Shown here: positions 30,019-39,378 of the stretch, piece by piece
Position numbering within the stretch: the first letter of the stretch is position 1
How the letters are laid out: each line of letters begins with the position of its first letter
Source of the DNA: an uncultured Clostridia bacterium
Lineage (GTDB): Bacteria; Bacillota; Clostridia; Christensenellales; UBA1242
Assembly (NCBI GenBank): GCA_947591785.1
Contig: CANQDK010000006.1
Coordinates: 39,672 to 103,671 of the forward strand
Direction: 5' to 3'
Length of the DNA: 64,000 nucleotides
Program-made: the position numbers and the translations under genes
Notes under the pieces: generated by a model
Database searches by the model: none
The model's input: only the letters and a program-made list of their open reading frames with translations
Told to the model about the DNA's origin: nothing

Positions 30019-31265
30019 GCTGGCAAAATTGGGTGATTCTTATAGTTGCAATTGTGATGACAGGAGTAATTGTATATTTGTGTATGAAATATCAGTGGAT
30101 GAAAATTCTTGCAAAAATACTTATTGTTGTTGCAGTTTTGGGAAGTGGAGTTTACACAGGTTATCAGATATTTCTTCTAAACACTGCAACAGGTGGAACG
30201 CATGGCAAACTCGAAGGTGTTTATGGCAAAAATGAAATTGAGGTTGTTGATAATTTAAAATTTAATCTTCATAATACAGAGTTTAAGGCGGTTGGAGATG
30301 AAACAGATTATGAATTGACAGTAGATATTGAACAAATAATGGAATTAGACACAACTAAAAATTACAACATTTTCATAAATGATGTTCCATGTTCTAACGC
30401 TTCTTATTATTTATTCTCAGGTAACCAATTCATTACGGCAAATTATACATATTCGTATTATACGGAGTCGGACTATTTGGAAATGACGGATAGTTTAAAA
30501 ATCAGCATCGTTTTCTACAAAAATTATACTCGAATTTCACTTAAGACTGATGGTGGAGAAGATGCAGTAAAATATTGGAATTCTTATGTCAATAAAAACA
30601 ACTTTGAAATCAGTGTTCGCGAAACAGATTATAGAAGAAACAAAAATTTTGTCATTCTCAACACTGTAAATCAGATTTTTGAAAAAGCGATTGAAAAATA
30701 TCATCCACTTTTTGATATCTACAATACAATCATTGATGGTGAAAACATTTATGTTCAGGGTATTGATGTAATGCTCGATGGAATATCGGTAGATTCGCTT
30801 TATATGTTTAACATTCCTGGACTGGGAACAGAATTGTGTGACAGCGAGGATGAGCTTGCTCAAGCAGTAAATAAAATTGACCCTCTCACCATTGGAAACA
30901 CATTTTCAGTCGATATTGATTATTATCTCAAATCTCAAAAGGGCATAAACAACGATGATATCGCCAAATTTCGAGAAGAAGTAGAATCAAAAACAAAATA
31001 TTATGTGATTAGTTCAAAGTTAGTTGAAAAGGTATCCACGGGAGGTTCTCCAGGAACAGACGTTGCTTTTGTAAAAATCACCGATAACAAAGTTAATATT
31101 ACAAAAACTGTAACGGTTTATGCAGCTGCGAACCTTCAAGATAAAAACCAAGTCAATTGGGAAGGGATGATTTCGTATGCTGCATTAAAAGATGCTTTGG
31201 GGGATTCTTTCAAACTTTCAGAATTTGTTCTTGTTGACCCTGAAAACCCAGATAAAATTTTATAA
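30015..31265 (+). CDS. Membrane-anchored putative structural protein B
   Basis: ATGA overlap with previous gene; two N-terminal TMs then ~350-aa extracellular-type region. Confidence 0.6.
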   Translation: MSWQNWVILIVAIVMTGVIVYLCMKYQWMKILAKILIVVAVLGSGVYTGYQIFLLNTATGGTHGKLEGVYGKNEIEVVDNLKFNLHNTEFKAVGDETDYELTVDIEQIMELDTTKNYNIFINDVPCSNASYYLFSGNQFITANYTYSYYTESDYLEMTDSLKISIVFYKNYTRISLKTDGGEDAVKYWNSYVNKNNFEISVRETDYRRNKNFVILNTVNQIFEKAIEKYHPLFDIYNTIIDGENIYVQGIDVMLDGISVDSLYMFNIPGLGTELCDSEDELAQAVNKIDPLTIGNTFSVDIDYYLKSQKGINNDDIAKFREEVESKTKYYVISSKLVEKVSTGGSPGTDVAFVKITDNKVNITKTVTVYAAANLQDKNQVNWEGMISYAALKDALGDSFKLSEFVLVDPENPDKIL

Positions 31266-31318
31266 TTTTTGTCTACAAAAAAATAAAAAAACTAAAAGAA
31301 AAGGAGAAAAAAAAGAAA

Positions 31319-32938
31319 ATGAAAAAAACAAAGAAGAAAAACAACACATCAGGAAAAGTTATTGCTGGGACATTGGCGGTTGCTCTTGGCATAGGTGGAG
31401 GTATTGCTGGAGGGGTAGCAATAGCAAATAATGATATTAACACCAGGCTTGAGCAAGAAAAGAAAAAAGGATATGATGAAGGATACGGTGAAGGCGTAAA
31501 AGTCAACGTTGGTGTTTCTGAAGACGAAGTGCAAGAGAGAGAAGAAAATGCACGTCAAGAGGGATATGACGAGGGATACGAACAGGGCTTGCTAGACCAA
31601 AAAACACATGGCACAAGTGGAAAACGATTTAGCCTTGAGGATTTTGGAGACATTGGAGATATCGAAATTGAACAAATTGACGATGATTACACATTTTTCA
31701 TTGTTCAAAATGGGGAAAAACCTGGCACATATCTTTTAGATAGAAATTCACAAACATACGAACAATTATCTGAAGATTGTAATGGTATAATTGCAAAAAC
31801 ACGTGATAGTATTTTCTGTAACTTTGAACAGAATGGAGTGAAAGCAACCGTTGGAAAATTTGATAAATCCACACGAGAGTTGAAAAATATTGAAGTTGTA
31901 GATAGTGTTTCTGGATTTGGAACTTTTAGTGTAAATGCTACAGTTTTGAAGAAAGGAATTTTGCTTCATGCAAGTTATTCTTTGTTAGATTCAGCGGATG
32001 TTATATACGAAGATATTGCTTATTTAAGTTTTGACTCAGAGATACCAGAGAAGATTGTTGAAGAAAAACCAGCTTCTATTTTAGACGTTCAAAAATGGGA
32101 AAATTTATACAATGGGATGTTTTACACAACTGGGAAGAAAGAGGAAGATGTCTTTAAAATATTTGACGAGGAAACAAAAACATTTAAGAAAATGGAAAGT
32201 GATTTGTCATTGAATGTTGAATATCGTGATAACATTATTTCTAGCATCAGGACATCTTCCAGATTTAAAAATGACAATAAGATTGTTATTCAAATTCCAC
32301 AAAATGAATTTGGCGGAGATGAAGAATTATTTCTTTTTGATAAAGAGAATTTAAAAATCAAGAAACTTCACTGTGAAGAGCCAGATAAGGATAATGAGAT
32401 TATAAATTGGGAAATAAAAGAGGTTAATAACATTCTGTTCTTTAGAGCATATGAAAACCAAACTAAATTTTACAAATTGGGAGAGGATGGATTACTTTCT
32501 TTGGTAGTCAAGGAAGGTGGAGGAAGAGAAGGTTATCAGGAACTGTTCAAGATAGATGCTTCACACATTGCTCTCTCAAGCCAAACAGAACTTTTAATTT
32601 TGGACAACCAGTGTTCAGAGGTTAAAAAGATAACTGCTGAACTTGAAGAAGCTTGTTTTTATGATTGTACGAAGGTAAATGATAAATATTTCTTAAGGAA
32701 TTATGATGGGCGATTCGCCATTTTGGACAGTGATTTTAATGTTCATAAAGGCAATAGAGAACAGATAATATTTGGAGTGCCATATAATCAAGAAATGGGC
32801 ATGTATGAAACAAAATATGACTGGAATTGGGACGGAATAGATTATACCGTTTCAAATGGCTATGCAACATATAAGTTCAACATTGACACTTACGAATTAA
32901 CAATTTTGTATGTGAGGGATTTGACGGTAAAACTTTAA
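31319..32938 (+). CDS. Membrane-anchored putative structural or adsorption protein C
   Basis: Lys-rich N-term, Gly-rich TM VIAGTLAVALGIGGGIAGGVAIA, coiled stalk, C-terminal propeller-like repeats. Confidence 0.6.
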   Translation: MKKTKKKNNTSGKVIAGTLAVALGIGGGIAGGVAIANNDINTRLEQEKKKGYDEGYGEGVKVNVGVSEDEVQEREENARQEGYDEGYEQGLLDQKTHGTSGKRFSLEDFGDIGDIEIEQIDDDYTFFIVQNGEKPGTYLLDRNSQTYEQLSEDCNGIIAKTRDSIFCNFEQNGVKATVGKFDKSTRELKNIEVVDSVSGFGTFSVNATVLKKGILLHASYSLLDSADVIYEDIAYLSFDSEIPEKIVEEKPASILDVQKWENLYNGMFYTTGKKEEDVFKIFDEETKTFKKMESDLSLNVEYRDNIISSIRTSSRFKNDNKIVIQIPQNEFGGDEELFLFDKENLKIKKLHCEEPDKDNEIINWEIKEVNNILFFRAYENQTKFYKLGEDGLLSLVVKEGGGREGYQELFKIDASHIALSSQTELLILDNQCSEVKKITAELEEACFYDCTKVNDKYFLRNYDGRFAILDSDFNVHKGNREQIIFGVPYNQEMGMYETKYDWNWDGIDYTVSNGYATYKFNIDTYELTILYVRDLTVKL

Positions 32939-33062
32939 CTGCGATGATGGGGACAGTTACAATACTACCCATCACCATAGCGAGATTGAAAATCCTGCCT
33001 AAGATAAACAATCTCGCTTACCACCCTAAAAGGGAATTTTAAAGAAAGGAGGTGAAATCCAA

Positions 33063-33284
33063 ATGAGAAAGCAAGGGAAAAAGAGGGTTGACTGGCTTAA
33101 AGCAATATCTCTTACAGTTGTAGGGATTATTGTTCTTGGTTTTACTGGACTCGGAGTTTGGAAAACTGTTGACCTTATCAAAGATGCTCAGAACAAAGTT
33201 GAAGCAAGCGATCAAGATACTCTTGGACATGGAAGTGAAGCTGTTTCATTAGAAGAAAAACTTGCTACAAAAATGGTTGCCTAA
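33063..33284 (+). CDS. Small single-TM protein, candidate major coat protein (73 aa)
   Basis: RBS AAAGGAGGTG; MRKQGKKRVDWLKAISLTVVGIIVLGFTGLGVWKTVDLIKDAQNKVEASDQDTLGHG...; hairpins on both sides. Confidence 0.5.
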   Translation: MRKQGKKRVDWLKAISLTVVGIIVLGFTGLGVWKTVDLIKDAQNKVEASDQDTLGHGSEAVSLEEKLATKMVA

Positions 33285-33379
33285 GAGACAAATTCAACAA
33301 TGTAATCAACAAAAAAAGAAGCCCACAAGAGTGGACTTCCAAATCAAATACATAAATATTTTATCACAAAGGAAAGATT

Positions 33380-33559
33380 ATGTCAAAGGAAATTCATAGA
33401 AAACAAAAAGATTTGACTTTTGAAGAGAAACAGCATCTTGTGAATGTTTTAAGAACATATACAACGTTAACGGATGAGAGCATCATTTGTATTGCAGGAA
33501 TTAACAAATCCGAGTTTAACAAAATCAAGCAAAACAAACTTTCGAGGTGCTGTAGATGA
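33380..33559 (+). CDS. Small HTH-like protein (59 aa)
   Basis: RBS AAAGGAAAG; MSKEIHRKQKDLTFEEKQHLVNVLRTYTTLTDESIICIAGINKSEFNKIKQNKLSRCCR. Confidence 0.4.
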   Translation: MSKEIHRKQKDLTFEEKQHLVNVLRTYTTLTDESIICIAGINKSEFNKIKQNKLSRCCR

Positions 33560-33607
33560 AAAAAATGGCAAATAAAACACAAAGGAAAACAAAAAAGGTG
33601 GCTTCAA

Positions 33608-34060
33608 ATGAGCAAGAAGAAAAACAAAAATGTCTCCAAAATGATAAGGAATGGCACTCTAATAATGACAAGAGATGAGTTTTTTGAGGACAACAACGGA
33701 TATGAGAAACCTAAATATAAAGGAACAGAGATAAAATATCGAGATAGCATTGTGGTTGATTCGAACAGGGAAGACGAACTCGCTTTAATAAAGATCCAGT
33801 CAGGTGGGACCGAATTTGTCATAAATAAAGCTGGGCAAAAAGAGCTTTATTCTTTACATATAAAGATAAAAGATGATGAAGGGAATCCAATTAAACTTGG
33901 GGACAAGTTTGAGAGGGGCAATTCCAGATTTGATGTTTCTGAAGCAAATGCAAAAGTTATGAGAGATAAAGCAACTAATGCAAAAAATCGTAAGGCAAGA
34001 AGACAAAACAGAAGGGCATTGGCGGAATTGAAGGGCTCAAAAAACAAAAAGGAGTCCTAA
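33608..34060 (+). CDS. Basic hypothetical protein (150 aa)
   Basis: Lys-rich ends; terminator-like AAGGAGTCC-TAACAA-GGGCTCCTT immediately after. Confidence 0.5.
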   Translation: MSKKKNKNVSKMIRNGTLIMTRDEFFEDNNGYEKPKYKGTEIKYRDSIVVDSNREDELALIKIQSGGTEFVINKAGQKELYSLHIKIKDDEGNPIKLGDKFERGNSRFDVSEANAKVMRDKATNAKNRKARRQNRRALAELKGSKNKKES

Positions 34061-34286
34061 CAAGGGCTCCTTTTCATTTATGACTCAATTAAGGTCAATC
34101 TGATTGTTGGATAAAATCCAAAACATGTAATGGACCTCGCGACTGCCACTAACATACATGTCAATTACATTATACTACATTTTTTAGAAAAGTCAATACC
34201 TTTTGACAAAAAAACAAAAAATATGGCAAAAACGGCTGCAAAGACGCTGTTTTGGCCAAAAAAACAAAAAAAAGGAGCAAGGAAAC

Positions 34287-34436
34287 ATGGCAAAAACGAC
34301 AAAAAACACAAAAAAAGCAACAAAAAAGGTTAAAAAACCAACAACGCATTCTGTGAAGTCACAGAACAGAACTACAAAGGCGGACAAGCAAGGCAAAAAG
34401 AAAGGGCGTCAAACAATCATTATTATCAGACCTTAA
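34287..34436 (+). CDS. Very basic small protein, candidate DNA-binding or packaging protein (49 aa)
   Basis: RBS AAAGGAG; MAKTTKNTKKATKKVKKPTTHSVKSQNRTTKADKQGKKKGRQTIIIIRP. Confidence 0.5.
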   Translation: MAKTTKNTKKATKKVKKPTTHSVKSQNRTTKADKQGKKKGRQTIIIIRP

Positions 34437-34459
34437 ATATATGAAGGAGGCATTATGCC

Positions 34460-35389
34460 GTGGAAGAGTATGACAAAATTGAAGACATGTTTGAAGATGG
34501 AATAATAAGTCGACATGATGCCGTTGTTATTTGGGGAAAACGTGGCAAAGGGAAAAGTTCTTTAGCTGGGAAATTCATGAGTGAATTCATGCGTCCAGAG
34601 ATAGCAAAGGAATTTATAGAAAATTCCAAAGAACTATGTTCGAAGCTCAACGATGCAGGCATTGTCATTTGGCCACCAGAGGATAATCTTGTCTTTATGG
34701 ATACATATTTTGAGGATAACCGTGACCCAGACAATATACGCACGCCATATAAGACAAAAATTCTTGACTTTGGACTGCCAAATGACAAATTTGATACAGG
34801 AACAATCCTGCCATTTTCACAGTTGTTTTTTGAAGAGATTCAAGACAAATGGGATAGTCACAATGGCTCATTGCCAGTGCATATTTCAAAGGGAATGGAA
34901 TTAGCCAGGCATATTGAACTTTTCATTTGCTTGACGACACAAAGACCTTATCGAGTTCCAAAGGACATAAGAGACCTTGTAACATTTATTGAAGTTGTCA
35001 GAATGAAAACAGGATATGACAAATATTCAAATATCCTGGGAACAATTTGGGACTGCAATATCATTTATGACAATGCAAACCTCGAAGCATATTTGTCTTC
35101 ACACGATGAGAAGTATGTAGATAAAAAAGTGAGATTTGTATTTCGAGGGAACATATTTGATTGTTACGATCAACATTATTTTGCACCTGCATGGTATACA
35201 GGCGGAAAAAGGAAACCGCTTGTTTTGGAAAAGGTGCAAAAAGTTGAGTTTACAAAAGAAAGTTTTGAAGAATTTGAGAAAAATCACAAAATTGGCATAG
35301 CAGAAACAATAGTAAAAAATGTTGAAAATACTAGAGATAGGAGGAAGAAGCAAGACAATGGAAACGGAACAACAACGCAGGCGTGCTGA
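34460..35389 (+). CDS. Zot/pI-like P-loop morphogenesis ATPase
   Basis: GTG start with AAGGAGG RBS; Walker A VVIWGKRGKGKSSLAGKF; Walker B-like LPFSQLFFEEIQDKWDS; then HIELFICLTTQRPYRVPKDIRDLVTFIEVVRMK, the layout expected for Zot-type ATPases. Confidence 0.65.
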   Translation: MEEYDKIEDMFEDGIISRHDAVVIWGKRGKGKSSLAGKFMSEFMRPEIAKEFIENSKELCSKLNDAGIVIWPPEDNLVFMDTYFEDNRDPDNIRTPYKTKILDFGLPNDKFDTGTILPFSQLFFEEIQDKWDSHNGSLPVHISKGMELARHIELFICLTTQRPYRVPKDIRDLVTFIEVVRMKTGYDKYSNILGTIWDCNIIYDNANLEAYLSSHDEKYVDKKVRFVFRGNIFDCYDQHYFAPAWYTGGKRKPLVLEKVQKVEFTKESFEEFEKNHKIGIAETIVKNVENTRDRRKKQDNGNGTTTQAC

Positions 35390-35846
35390 AGAACTTGTTT
35401 ATTTAGACGAATACTTGAATTTAATAAACACTCTTTCAACCCTTGCACCAAAATGTTCAACTCGTGAGTTTGACTCTTTAATGAAAGACTTGACACTTGC
35501 ATTGCATGAAAAGGTTGCATATATTCTTGAAATATCTTCTCAATATCGAAAAGAACTAAACTTTTGGGAACGACTTAAAGAACGTAGACGTTTAAAAAGT
35601 ATTGCAAAAGAACTTCGAGCAATCGAAGAGAGTGATAAAAGGCATGCCGAAGAAGAGAAAAACAAGCAGTCAGACGGTGAGCAACAGCATACCGAAGAGG
35701 CTCAGCAAAGCAATAAGGCTACTCATTTCATTGCTTCTCCAGATTCTCAACGAGAATCTGGTCTTTTGGAAACAAAAGAGTCTATTTTACAAATTGAGGA
35801 CAAAAACGCAAATACTGATACCGAAGGTGATGTTTTGCGTTTTTAG
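35358..35846 (+). CDS. Hypothetical coiled-coil protein
   Basis: AGGAGG RBS before ATG 35358; overlaps ATPase 3' end; acidic/Gln-rich tail. Confidence 0.5.
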   Translation: METEQQRRRAEELVYLDEYLNLINTLSTLAPKCSTREFDSLMKDLTLALHEKVAYILEISSQYRKELNFWERLKERRRLKSIAKELRAIEESDKRHAEEEKNKQSDGEQQHTEEAQQSNKATHFIASPDSQRESGLLETKESILQIEDKNANTDTEGDVLRF

Positions 35847-35878
35847 TCCGATACATAGGCTCTAAAATTTTTCCTTAC

Positions 35879-35901
35879 CCTCACGCCGATTAGGCGTGAG
35901 G
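35879..35901 (+). terminator. Perfect 9-bp hairpin closing the structural block
   Basis: CCTCACGCC-GATTA-GGCGTGAGG, then GC-rich 9 nt and T7. Confidence 0.5.
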
Positions 35902-36048
35902 CTCGCCGACATTTTTTTAAATAACTTAATTTTTTTAAAAATTTTTTTTCTAAAAATTTTCAATTTTTTTAAAATTTTTAAAAAAGTTTAGTAAAAAAAT
36001 AATTTTTTTTAAAAAATTTCAAGATTTTTTTAATTTTTTGGAGGAAAC

Positions 36049-36405
36049 ATGACACAAAAAGATTTAATAAATGAAACGATTCGTTTGTGTAGAAATTTGA
36101 CACAACTGATTTATGATAAAGACAACGATAAAATTATTAAAGGCTTAATACATGAAAATCTGAAAGAGATTCATATTGATTTCAGTCTTCCAGATGTCAT
36201 GACAAAGAGTGGATGTGAGAGAAAAATTTTAAAGCTTGCATGTATTTTTTGTGAATGTGAGAAAGATAGCGAAGACAATAAAAAAGTAAAAAAAGAATTA
36301 TTAAAAGCACTTGCTGAATTGTCTTCTGTCATTAATAAGGGGAAGGAAGCAAGTGCGATAAGACTTTCTGAAAACAAGTTAAAAAATATGCTTGCTGTAA
36401 TGTAA
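36049..36405 (+). CDS. Hypothetical protein
   Basis: RBS TTGGAGG; 118 aa. Confidence 0.5.
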   Translation: MTQKDLINETIRLCRNLTQLIYDKDNDKIIKGLIHENLKEIHIDFSLPDVMTKSGCERKILKLACIFCECEKDSEDNKKVKKELLKALAELSSVINKGKEASAIRLSENKLKNMLAVM

Positions 36406-36424
36406 GAACTAAAGGAGAGAAAAA

Positions 36425-36658
36425 ATGGGATACACAGTTGAGAACCAAGTTGATACGGACCAAATGTTTTCCATATCAAAAATTAATAAAGAAAGAATGG
36501 AAGCATACGGGATAAAAATGTCTATCAAAGAACTTCGAGCTAAGGCTCGAGTGTCTATGCCATTTACAGAGATTTACACTGGAGATCCAAATGACCCACA
36601 TAGGCAGACGAAGGTTAAAATTTTTCGTTATATCGATTTTGTGGAGGTGAGGAATTGA
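36425..36658 (+). CDS. Hypothetical protein
   Basis: RBS AAAGGAGAG; 77 aa. Confidence 0.5.
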   Translation: MGYTVENQVDTDQMFSISKINKERMEAYGIKMSIKELRAKARVSMPFTEIYTGDPNDPHRQTKVKIFRYIDFVEVRN

Positions 36659-37107
36659 GAGTGCAAAAATTTTCTGTTATTGTAAATAATGTGCCTTTTT
36701 ATTCTACATTTGACAGTGCTGAAGCGGAAGAGAAAGAGTCTTATTATAAAGAAAGATTTCCTGAGGTTGAAGTTTTAATCCAAATTGACACTGTAAGTGA
36801 AAAAGAAGCAATTGAGGGGCTTCTGGATAGGATAAAATTTGAAAAACAGTGTTCAGAGGTTTTAAAATCTCAAATGCAATCTTTAAAAGAACTCAACAAC
36901 TTTGAAATTTTACAGAGAGAACAAGCAATACGTTTAAAAGAAAAAACTTTAGACAAGCAAGCAAAGACTCTTATTAAAGAACAAAAGAAAATCCTGGAAC
37001 TGCAGAATATTCTTCAAATACCACAAAATCGATTACAAAGGGAGTTGTTAAAAGAAAGAGAGAAGTGTAGAGAACTTGAAAGAAAGTTAAATGAGGTGAA
37101 GAAATGA
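36655..37107 (+). CDS. Hypothetical coiled-coil protein
   Basis: Overlaps neighbours by 4 nt on each side; TTG start likely; RBS GGAGGTGAGG. Confidence 0.5.
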   Translation: MRVQKFSVIVNNVPFYSTFDSAEAEEKESYYKERFPEVEVLIQIDTVSEKEAIEGLLDRIKFEKQCSEVLKSQMQSLKELNNFEILQREQAIRLKEKTLDKQAKTLIKEQKKILELQNILQIPQNRLQRELLKEREKCRELERKLNEVKK

Positions 37108-37457
37108 GAACACTGTCAAAAATATTTACATTTTTAATGGGGGATTTGTGGACTGTCATAAGTGCAATTTTGACAACCACAGTTTCCTATTTTCTTTTTC
37201 CTGTTTTTATTGAAACATTGAAACTTAACGTGCCATTTTCTGGCCTGTTATCTTTTTTTGCTGGAGTATTTGCTATCGGTTTCCTACTTTCGTCTGTAGG
37301 TAATGCTATATCTCTTTTTGTGAAAGCTTCCAAGGTGAACGTAGATAACAGATTTAAAAAGAGCAAATGGCAAATAACAAAAAAATGGGGTTATGTTGCA
37401 TTAGGTATCATTGTGATTCTACTTGATATTCTCGTTGTAATATTAGGGGTGGTGTAA
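37104..37457 (+). CDS. Small membrane protein (about 3 TM)
   Basis: ATGA overlap; hydrophobic segments. Confidence 0.5.
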   Translation: MRTLSKIFTFLMGDLWTVISAILTTTVSYFLFPVFIETLKLNVPFSGLLSFFAGVFAIGFLLSSVGNAISLFVKASKVNVDNRFKKSKWQITKKWGYVALGIIVILLDILVVILGVV

Positions 37458-37458
37458 T

Positions 37459-37653
37459 ATGAAAAACAGTGTAATTTTACAAGTGACAAATGACGAATAT
37501 GAGTTACCAGTTGCATGTTTTGAAGGCACTAAGGATATGGCACGCAGTTTAGGTATAGATGTAAAATCATGTCTAATCAAAATTCACAGAAATAATCAAA
37601 ATCCAAAATCAAAATTCAAATTCATTCGAGTTTGGCTTAATAAAAATGTTTAA
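37459..37653 (+). CDS. Small hypothetical protein
   Basis: GGGGTGG upstream of ATG 37459; 64 aa. Confidence 0.45.
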   Translation: MKNSVILQVTNDEYELPVACFEGTKDMARSLGIDVKSCLIKIHRNNQNPKSKFKFIRVWLNKNV

Positions 37654-37763
37654 AACTGCATACCCTCAAAAAATGGCTTAGAATGGCCCAAAAACGCCCG
37701 TGAGGGCCTGCTAGATAGATTTATCGTCAGAAATAAGTAATTTTTAACAAAAAGGAAAGAAAT

Positions 37764-38362
37764 ATGGAACAAAAAAAGGTGTTAATTTTATTTGAGACTT
37801 CGGGGGGGTATCCGTTCCTTTTAGAGAAGCTGGTTTTGATGTGACAACAGTAGATATTCTTCCACATAAAATTGATAACACGCATCATATACAATTTAAT
37901 TTGAAAAAAAATATAAATGAATTGAACCTCGATTTTTCACAATTTTCTTTGCTTATAGCATTTCCACCATGCACTTACTTCTCAAAGGCTGGACTTCATT
38001 ATTTAAACACACAACAAGGAAGAAAAGAAAAACAACTTGATGATTTAGAAATGATAAAAAATTTATGGAAAATTCCAATCAGGGCGAAATGTTTTGAAAA
38101 TCCTGGTGGTAGTGCATTGAATAAACTTTGGCGTAAAGCTGATTGCAAAATTGACTATAGAGACTATGCCGATTTTGCAAAGCCAACTTGTCTATGGTTA
38201 CAAAATTTACCCCCATTAATTCCAGAACAAATTAACTTGAAAAATTATGGAAATTTTATAACAAGAATGAGTGGAAATGGAGCAAAAAGAGTGGAGCGAC
38301 GAAGTGCAACACCAATTGAGGTTGGATATGCGATGGTGAAGCAGTGGAAACATTGTATATAA
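37764..38362 (+). pseudogene. Putative phage-type C5-cytosine methyltransferase, frame broken at a G7 tract
   Basis: Frame-0 MEQKKVLILFETSGG... stops early; frame-2 VSVPFREAGFDVTTVDILP...LLIAFPPCTYFSKAG...MSGNGAKRVERRSATPIEVGYAMVKQW. The frames join only at 37802-37808. Confidence 0.65.
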
Positions 38363-38498
38363 AATAAAAATTGTTATTTCTAGTTATTTGAGATAGAAGT
38401 CATCCAGAGTGAGAGCCTCTGTTCACATAACCACGCTTAATATTTAAAAATTGAATGACACAATGTGCCAGGCATTTTTTTTATATAAAAAACAAAAT

Positions 38499-38507
38499 TT
38501 ATCCACA
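38499..38507 (+). promoter_or_regulatory. Perfect DnaA box (TTATCCACA) in AT-rich intergenic region
   Basis: Direct read; adjacent repeats TTAGAAAAAAATTTC x2. Confidence 0.45.
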
Positions 38508-38661
38508 TTTAGAAAAAAATTTCTATAATTTTAGAAAAAAATTTCCATTTTTCCTAAATAAAATTAATTAACAAAATAAAGTATATTATTTGAATAGACA
38601 AAGATAGATTAATAAAAAATAAATAAAAATAACTGAACGCGTGTATACGCTCGCGTGTGTT

Positions 38662-38686
38662 ATATATAATATACTATATTATATAT
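38662..38686. repeat. 25-bp palindrome with 12-bp arms
   Basis: ATATATAATATA-C-TATATTATATAT. Confidence 0.7.
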
Positions 38687-38778
38687 TTAATAAGTCTGCA
38701 ATTTTTTTTAAAAAAGTTACATTCAAATCTTGACTTTTGTGGAAAATAATGGCATAATTTTATTATAAGGAGGGCAAA

Positions 38779-39378
38779 ATGGTAAAACTATATGATGCAA
38801 AAGAAATTGCACAATGGTTTATAAATCGTGCTGCAATGGATGCAGAGATGTTTTTTGGCGAATATATGACCAACTTGAAACTGCAAAAACTTCTGTATTT
38901 TGCACAAGGTTTTTCATTTGCAATAAATAATAGGCCACTTTTTAAGGAAGAATTACAAGCATGGCAACATGGACCTGTTGTTCCATCAATTTATTGCATC
39001 TATAAAGTTTGCAAGGCTGAGCCGATTGAAGATGTTAATCCAGTAGAAATTGATGAGGAAACATCCGTGCTTTTAGAATTGGTTTACAAACACTTTGGGA
39101 TTTATTCTGCATCTAAACTTAGAAATATTTCTCACGAGCAGATGCCTTATAAGAAACATTTTAAAGAAAATGTGCCAAACATTAAAATTCCAAATGCAGA
39201 CATTCGTGAAGAATTTTTGAAAAATAGAGAGAGTTTGATTAGAGAATTTAATGATGAACACACGGAGTTGCTTAATTTCGCTGAAACATGCTATTTGAAT
39301 AGTGTGCCTAAAATGAAAGACAAAATTTTGGAAGAAGAAAACGATTTGGTTGAGGTTGACTGGAAAAATGAGCTATAG
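38779..39378 (+). CDS. Panacea (DUF4065)-domain putative antitoxin
   Basis: AQWFINRAA...MTNLKLQKLLYFAQGFSFAINNRPLFKEELQAWQHGPVVPSIYCIYK is the DUF4065/SocA-like signature. Confidence 0.85.
   Translation: MVKLYDAKEIAQWFINRAAMDAEMFFGEYMTNLKLQKLLYFAQGFSFAINNRPLFKEELQAWQHGPVVPSIYCIYKVCKAEPIEDVNPVEIDEETSVLLELVYKHFGIYSASKLRNISHEQMPYKKHFKENVPNIKIPNADIREEFLKNRESLIREFNDEHTELLNFAETCYLNSVPKMKDKILEEENDLVEVDWKNEL

Noticed and set aside
34203-34436. 77-aa ORF starting at 34203
   Set aside because: No RBS at 34203; AAAGGAG precedes the internal ATG at 34287, so the 49-aa product was chosen.
38662-38686. Perfect AT palindrome considered as a Rho-independent terminator
   Set aside because: Pure A/T stem with 1-nt centre and no following T tract; better as a protein site or cruciform.
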